Shown here: one piece after another, positions 25,001 through 34,000 of the stretch
How positions within the stretch are numbered: position 1 is the first letter of the stretch
Layout of the letters: the number at the start of each line of letters is the position of its first letter
Assembly: GCA_922989275.2 (NCBI GenBank)
Contig: OV277863.1
Coordinates: forward strand, 22,224,001 to 22,288,000
DNA from: Gari tellinella
Taxonomy: Eukaryota > Mollusca > Bivalvia > Cardiida > Psammobiidae
DNA: 64,000 nt
Direction: 5' to 3'
Notes under the pieces: model-generated
The model's input: only the letters and a program-made list of their open reading frames with translations
The model's database searches: none
What the model was told of the DNA's origin: nothing
Translations under genes and position numbers: made by a program

Positions 25001-28000
25001 TTATGTACAAATGAATGATGTATTGATGCATGACACTCTAATAAACAATTCTGTCTGTCTGTCTGTCTGTCTGTCTATAGATGCTCTCAGTTTTACGCAT
25101 TTAATTTAACACCACCACCTCCAACTGCATGATTGAAGAAAATAATTCCAATTTAAACAGTCATGAATATGAATCATAAGAAACATTTTCTATATTCTAA
25201 CAAATTGTAGCTTAAAGCAGCCTTAAAGTAAAGCAGAATGCGTCTTAATGCGCATTCTGCTTTACTTTCAACCTGTTTTAAGTGGTCACCTGTCGTTACA
25301 ACTAGACACATACTATGTGCTTATGGGTTATGCAAGACAAGGTAAATACATGTATGAATGATTCAATAAGGACATTTATTTCTCTTTGCTTTCCCTTGCT
25401 TTAAATTATTGAGTCCTGGCTACGAGTATTCTCGTACTTTACCAACAGTATACCTGTGAAGAGTACACTTATCCTGTGCAAACAGTGTAGGCCAATATCA
25501 GATATTACTCCTAAATGAGTCCTCTGATCAGGGTCTGTATTGTTTGTCAGTTTGCAACACATTGTAAAAACACAACCCTAAATAGTAAAACTGGAGTTTT
25601 CCATCAAGGTTGCGGACACTTAATGGGTATAGACATAGACTCGTTTTACATAACGCCAGATAGTGCATAACTTATAGGACATGGAAACCGCCTGCAACAC
25701 CGAATTACAGTTGAGATAACGCTATTCTTTCCCGTTTAAATGAAATTAAACGTAAATCAAATGCAATCAGATGTATAAAATGATATTCTTTGATAAATCC
25801 ATGAACGTACATTAGATCTATATCTATATCTATATATACGTTCCTTATAAATCTGAATATTTCGATCTCATTTCCGAACTCTTTGAAACTTTTGGAGCCT
25901 GACTCCAATTGGCAAACTGTTTTGCAATACAATGGACATAGTCGCTTTAGCATAAACAAATTTATAAGAAAAGAATAACGTATTAACAGTATTATCAGAC
26001 ATCTGTTCTATGGTAAAAACAGTACTACTTACAATATCTTGCATTTCCAGGCAATGATTGCGGAACCGACGATGAGGTCAACCATTAGAATGGCAACATA
26101 GATTATCGCATACCCCATCCTTCGTCTGTCCTTGGCTATCTGAAAAGTTAGAATGGTATCGTGGTATAGGACATTGTTTTAATAAAGTCATACAGCTTGT
26201 TTCATGCGGTATTTCACGGCATTTGAGTGACTTATTCATTGGTCATTGTAAGTGTGTGCGGCTATTGTGCCTTTCATCATAGTGAAAGCAGTTATAAGTG
26301 AAAGGTGCCAAATGGAGGGTGTATTGTTTGGTGTTATTGTTTAACTAATTCCTTCTCTACGCCCCAGGGCATTTAATTTTTTCATAATCTTAGGCGACTG
26401 TAGTCGACTTGGAAAACAGTTTGAATCCTGATCAGACGCCGCGTAACGCGGCATCTGATCAGGATTCAAACTGTTTGATAATCGTTGTAATCTTTCTTTA
26501 GTCATTTTGCCTTAGACCAAGCTTTCAAACAGTAGAACAGACAACAGTTTTGGAGCTACTGAACTACTGCGTTGAAAGGGGTAAAGCCAATGTTGCGATT
26601 GAAGGGTTAAAATTATGAACGAATTCGATCTAGATCATAGTACCCGGCCTCTGATCTGAGTCCAAACTTTTAGTCACTAACATCGGTGAATCTACATTCT
26701 AGCTGCCTAATTAAAATCTAGTTAATTCATGTAGATGGTATTATGGCGGTAAAATGTTTTAGGAGAGTTAACATGGGGTTTTAAAAGCCAACAACGGAGT
26801 GCAGATAAGACAACAGTGTGTAATACGTTTTTCTATGTGGTTGGTGGTTCTATGAAGTTATTTTGGTTTTCAGGAGAGTACGTGCATGTACAGATACAGA
26901 TGGAATAATTCAAATTTGCTCGGTGCATAGTTCCGATACATGGAAAATCGGTTTAATAATGTCTCAAAAGAACAAAATGCCAATGTTTTGAGCACCCAAG
27001 TGAATATCCGTTTATCGTTTGGGGTAGCTTGCCTGCCTTTCATTACTTGCATTGAGTCACTTGCCATAAACAAACCTTCTTAAGGTCAATAATCCAGTTT
27101 TAGAAATAAGTTGACCAATATTCTCCTTCCAATACAGCGATAAACAGTCGACAGGCAAACAATTGGTTATCAATATTTCAATCTTAACCACATCACAATA
27201 GGTCACGCTAGTTACACACTTTCATGATTAACAAACCTTTTCCTCACTGAAACTTTGAATGGGCGTTTCTAGTTTCCAATAAGACTAGTATTTTCACTAT
27301 TTAACCCTTTACCCCATAGCCTATATATATTATTGAATATAGGTGACTTCTTAAAGCAGGTTGAAAGTAAAGCAGAATGCGCCCTAAGGCGCATTCTACT
27401 TTACTTTCAACCTGCTTTAAGCTATCATGTGCTAGAATATAAAACATATTCCCTATAATAGATATCCATTACTGATTAAATTGGAACTATTTTCTTCAGC
27501 GGAGGAATAAATCAAATACGCTAAAAGTCGCTTCTATGGGGGAAAGGGTTAAGAGCTGTTTAATTTCATAAACAGTGCAACTCCTGATTAGAGGGCCCTA
27601 TGGTGTAGGTCTAAAATGTTTGCAATAAGGCGAGCGTATTTTTCACAGGTACATGTGAAAAATGTTTGTAAATGACGATGATACTCGTCGCTAGGGTTCA
27701 ACTTTTCTAACCATGTCTTTGCATTATTCCAGTCGTAGTTACAAATAGTTTGGATTCAGATCATACAAGTATCTCAAATTCAAGATCAATATTCGTAAAA
27801 ATGCCACAGAACATGAAAATGCAGCTGACAAGTTGAAGACGATAATAGAAAAAAGTTGGCGGGAAATCAATAGCCTAACCACCTGACAGCAGCATGCCTT
27901 CTTCAACGTTCTGCACGCTGGTAATTGTCGTCTGCAAATTTATTCAAAGGCAGATTCTTAAAAAAAACACCAAAGGGTCAAACAATTTGGATCCAGATGA

Positions 28001-31000
28001 GACGCCGAGTTACTCGGCGTCTCATCTGGATCCAAATTGTTTGCAGTAGTTATCACAAATTCACACGCAGCGCACAGAATGTTTGAAGAGTGTTCTATTT
28101 GCTTCTGAATGTATGTTTTGTCAATGTTAATTGTTTATGTAAATTATTCGTTCTTCATGTTTTCATGTAAAACCATGAACTGAGACTTATAAAGGATAGT
28201 TTGTCTATTTGAAGTGATATTCATATGCATGTGTGCGTTATTTTGTCACTACGATGTATACCGTTTTTCAAAATAAAATTTAGTCCAATCATATACACAG
28301 CTTCTTTTGAGTTACAAGCGGCTGCTCATGTCAGGCTATAAGTTAAGAAGAAATAAAAATTGTGTTTAAGACTGGTTAATTAACCTGATTAATAACGCTG
28401 ATAGAAAATCGTACATCTCCATTACGTGAGGTTGTTCACCTTACTTTCAAATTGCATCAGAGACATAGAGAACACTGTAAGTATATAAGTCTCTGATTGC
28501 ATTAAGTAATTAGCAATATTTCTGCTTTATTTTCAGCTTGCTTTAAGCAACAATCCATGCCCTTTATTTATGTCCATTGGCTCTTTATCAGGACATGGTG
28601 GTTTATAACGAAAGGGAGTTTGTATGAGGCGAGGAGTCGTTTCGATGAGGGAAAGGCGGTTAATCGACAACACAATGAAGAATAATTTAGATCTCCAAAG
28701 ATAGGTGAATGCCTAATGAAGGACACACGTGTTGCAAAAAGCCCTCTTCAGTAGCTTACTATATTACTTCCGACCTTACATCGAGCCGCCCACTGTCCAA
28801 CCTTTTGCACGCTACTGGTGAATTAACCCATTACCGATTTCTCATTTTGAAGATAGGTGTCCACTTAAAGCAGGTTGAAAGTAAAACAGAATGCGCCTGC
28901 TTTAAGCTACCATCTGCTAGAATATAGAAAATATTTACTATGATATAATATTCATATCTGTATAAATGCGAACAATTTTCTTGAGTTGAGGAATAAATAA
29001 AAGGTGTAAAAAGGTGTATTTATGGAGGAAAGGGTAAATGGAAAGTGATGCAAACAGCTTGGATCCAGATGAGACGCCGAGTAACGATCGCGTAACATAG
29101 AACTGACTGTTCGTGAATCTGCACTGTTTGCAACATTACTCCCATGAGTAATTGCCTGAATGACCTTTAACCCATAACTTCATAGATACGACTTTTAACG
29201 CCTTTAATCTATTCCTCCGCTGAAGAAAATAGTTCCACTTTATACCGTAATGAAAATGCACCATAAGAAATAGTACTCATTACCTAGTAGATAGTAGGTT
29301 AAAGCAGGCAGAAAATACAGCAGAATGCGCCATAAGGAGATTTACTTTCAGTTTGCTTTTAGTAATCATCTGTCTTCAAAACTAGACATACCACATAGAA
29401 CTGACTGTTCGTGGATTGACAACTTTACTCGCGTGAGTGACAGGCTAAAGACTTATCCAATCGACCACACATGGTATTGTTTCTGCCCCCTTACGCATTA
29501 CCATAACAACAATGTAAACATTTATTCTTTATGAGGAATGGATTCCCAGAGGGTCTGGCGCTTCTTTATACAGCGAAAGGCGGCCAATGATATTTAACTG
29601 CAGGTAACATTCCCACCTTAACCCTTTCCCCAATAGAAGCGACTTTTAGCGTATTTGATATATTCATCCGCTTAAGAAAATAGTTCAAATTTATATCATT
29701 ATGAACATTTTCCTTATAAACATTTTTCTATATCATGGCAGATAGTTGTTCAAAGCAGGCTGAAAGTAAAGCAGAATGCGCCTGTAGGCGCATTCTGCTT
29801 TACTTTCAACCTGCTTTAAGTAATCACATGTCTTCAAAGTTATAAACAGGTTATTGGGTAAAGGGTTAACGACTTCTTAGGCAGCTTAACCCCTCCATAA
29901 ATACATAGACACGTTTTTACGACTCCAAAATAATCCTCCTCCACCGATGAAAATAGTTCCACTTTATATAGTTATGTATATGTAACATAAATATTTTCTT
30001 TATTCTAGCAGAAACCTGCTTTACGTTCAACCTGCTCTCACGTTTGTCACCTGTAGGCTATGGTGTGAATGTTTAAAAAATTTCTTAAGTGGAAGAATAA
30101 ATTAAATGCGCCAAAAGTTGCTTTTATAGGGGAAAGGGTTAAAAGAAATATAGCAGGCGACACATTCTTACATTCAACGAGTTCCGTTAGTCCAGAGCTC
30201 CAGATAAGGGGAGTATAAAACAAACCTAAAATCTTTATTCTGCATTAAACCCTATGGCGTCACTACTTATTCGAGACGATTCTAATGAGTAGTAACATGA
30301 TAGAATTTGGTGTTGAAATAAATGAGTAAATGTTTGATTTGTTCAGTTTACTCCCTTTTACCTGGAGCCTTGATTGGCCCGATATCATTAGGGATGCACT
30401 ACCTTAACCCTTTCCCTTATAGAAGCGACTTTTAGCACATGCATTTTATTCATCCGCTGAAGAAAATAGTTCCAATATGAACCGTAATTGATATGTGTCA
30501 TATTTAATACTTTCCATATTCTAGCTGGTAAAAGCTTAAAGCAGGCTGAAAGTAAAGCAGAATGCGAAATATGGCGCATTCTGCTTTACTTTCAACCTGC
30601 TTTAAGTAGTCACCTATTTTCAAAACTATAAACAGGCTATGGGCTAATGGGTTAACAGGTGCATTTATAGAAAAGAGGGGATTAAGATAAGTTTTACATA
30701 CAAGACTAAGTATCAATACACCCTATCTGCTAAGCAGATGTATATAAATTATGTGCATCAAATTATATTTACAATCAATCTTCTTTTAAGCTGCCATCTA
30801 AAAATAGATACGATGAATTAGAACTTTTATGACAGGTTAAAGTCTAATGCAGAACAAAACTGAAGCAGAAAGCTCCATTTGGAGCTTTCTGTTTCAGTTT
30901 TGTTCTGTATTCAGCAGTTACAGTGGAGAATCTGTTATTCGTTCCCAATAAACGCGTTTACGCTAAAACTATTATTTGCAGTGCAAACAGTTTGGAGCCA

Positions 31001-34000
31001 GATCAGACGCCGGGTAACCCGGCGTCTGATCAGGCTCCAAACTGTTTGCCACCAAGATAAACATGAAATATCAGAATTGTCCAAAAGTTGTACTTTTCTA
31101 CGTTTTAGTGCTTTGCGTTTGCGTACGTTTGCGTTTAAACAGGAAAGAATAACAGATTCTCCACTGTACCAGTCTGTAGAGAACTAAATGCGTCTACAAA
31201 GATTGACTGCCTAACACAGGTTGGACTGTATGACGTGTTCGGTTAAAGGAACAGCATGTTATCAGGTCAAAAGCTTTCACCCAGCACATTTTAATTTTTA
31301 ATGTGTTATAGGTTGGTTAATATATCCTAGGGGAAGTAAACGTATTCATGCAGCGATTTATTATTAATGTTTATGTATTTATACAACGATAACATACTGA
31401 ATTTATTCTATTTCTATTACAGTCGAAATTCGATAGTCCGAACTCGCGTTAGTTCGAACATACCCATATTTCAAAGTTAAAACATGGCTTAGCCATGTTT
31501 TAACTTTGAAATACGGATACGTTCGACTTGAGCAAGATTTACCTATATATATCGATATTCAACTTATGAAATACTGGTATGATCGATTTAAGCGAGTTCG
31601 AAGTATCGAGTTTCGAGTATTCTATTGCAATTGAAATGATCGTATTACACATTCAAGCTAAATCTTCATAGACATCAGAACTGAAGCAAAGAGTGTCAGT
31701 TGGAACCATTATCATGCCACACATCCTACCGCAATATCGCCCCTCATGCAATGACAACAACATTTTGTTTAGAAATATTTCATATCGCGACGTCTAGCCA
31801 AATACAGGCGAAGGAAGACCCCAGTTTTCCCCATATATACAGTTTCAGGCACACATTGACAATGGGTAGAACCACCGACCTTTCCGTGACAATTCAGTGA
31901 AAGAACATCTTATATGATATATGACTCTTGAACATACTCAGGAAGAACATATATTTTACCACCTTCATGACCGCTACGTTGTCTTACTCCAGTCTCTATT
32001 TGTTTCTATACTCTACATTAGGCTCAACCCAGGAAATCCTAGGGACAGGTTATAAAGCTTTTGAGTTGAGTCTGAAGACGTTCTCAAACATTTGATTGGT
32101 CAAATTTGAGCTTGGTGCTTAAGTCTGACCAATCAAATGCTTAAGAACGATCTCAGACTCCACGACTTGGAGCCTGAACATAAAACGTAGAAGGTATTTC
32201 CAGCATCAATCTAGATGGTAGCCTAATGCAGGTTGAAGGTAAAGCAGAATGCTCCTCAAGGAGCATTCTACTCTACTTTTAACCTCCTTTAAATTAAATG
32301 ATCATCTGTTTTCAAAACTAGAATCAGGTTATTGGGGAAAGGCTTAGATAACCGGTAATAAATTAGGCAACCGTTTGAAAGCAAATAGTCTATAGGCGGC
32401 GAAGGGGTTAAATAAACTATAAGGTTTTGCGTAGGAATGGTTGAAAAAAAGCCGAGATCAAAGGAGTTTCAAAAAACTACTGAAGCAATTTAAGGACATA
32501 TATTTATGTACTTCGCTACAATATCGCCACTTTCAATAAAATACATGTACTAGGCTGTAAGCAATACAGATACCGTTTTCTTAAACAACGTTCATATTAT
32601 GTATAGTTGTTGGTATGTAGGATAGTTGGCAGCTTAAAGAAGACCTAAAGTAATGATAAAGCTCCCAATGGAGCTTTTTTGCATTACTTTTGTAAGGCAT
32701 AAAGCAGTGACATGCTACTTAAAGATTCACATTCTTCCTTGATTATTGGTTGCTGAAGAGCGGGAGTATTGTGGCTGTACTGATGATATCAAAATACAAT
32801 TGTTACGCACCATGGAACAGGTAGGTTACAGCAATAAACGAAACCAGGGCTGCCATAAGTTGATAATAAAAATCCTAAGATTTCACATTTTAAATTTTTC
32901 AGACGCAATTTTACTAACCGTACCATTACCCCATAGTCTTTTTCTTGTTTTGAAGACACATGACTGCTTAAAACAGGTTGAAAGTAAAGCAGAATGCGCC
33001 TTAAGACGCATTCTGCTTTACTTTAAGCCTGTTTTAAGCTACGATCTGCTAGGATAAAACTCCGAATACTTAGGAAAAATCCGGAGAAATGGCAGCCCTG
33101 CGAAACCTTGTCGGGTCGATGGGGAAACAAAATGTAAAAATACACAAGGCTAACAAGAAATTCTGAAAAACTGAAACAAACTTTTAACAGACCATGTGTT
33201 TCAAAATCACCGTTTTATCGTCATTATTGTAATTTTTTCATTTTTGTTGGCGTTTAAAATTGCGAAACGCAGATAGCCAGGTAGATGAAAAGGTAGGTGA
33301 CATATTTTAAAAAAGGGGGGAAATAAAGACGATCCGTATTATGAGTACTAGGACAAACTGTAATACAATTGTACACAAACTTACAATAGATTCATAAGTA
33401 TAGAACCTTGAAGCGACCGGACATACGTATGAATACAGTGCAGAAAACGCTATACAATGTACATGTACATTTAAATGTACCAGGGACGTACATTAGAGGA
33501 GATCTATATATCATTTAACAAAGACAGATGTTATACATTGTACATGCACATGTACTTTCATGTTTAAAAATGAAACGTAGACAGACGACCTGGCATGGGC
33601 AGCATTAAAACAGTTAAATTAATGGGAGGTGAATAAAAGCAGCAGGTGCGAATTTGGCATGGAGAGACTGAGACAGATACGATGAGAAGGAAGTCAGACA
33701 GATACTGATAAAATCAAAGCAGATATACCCATAATTGGGGTTATAAATTGAGTGTCATAAGTCATAAACGTGAATATAGTACTATAAAGTGCCAATACTA
33801 CTATGACCACTTGAATGAGAGCTTGTTTCTGACACTGAATGTAGATGATTGTCGGCTAAAAGTTAAGCAGAACTCATCTTTATAAGAGATTCAGCTATAC
33901 TTTCATCTTATTTAAACTGTCATATGTCCTTAACACTAAATGCTTGAATTCAAATGTCTGCATAAAGCAAGAAGAATGTAAAGCAGAAAGCTCCTTTAGG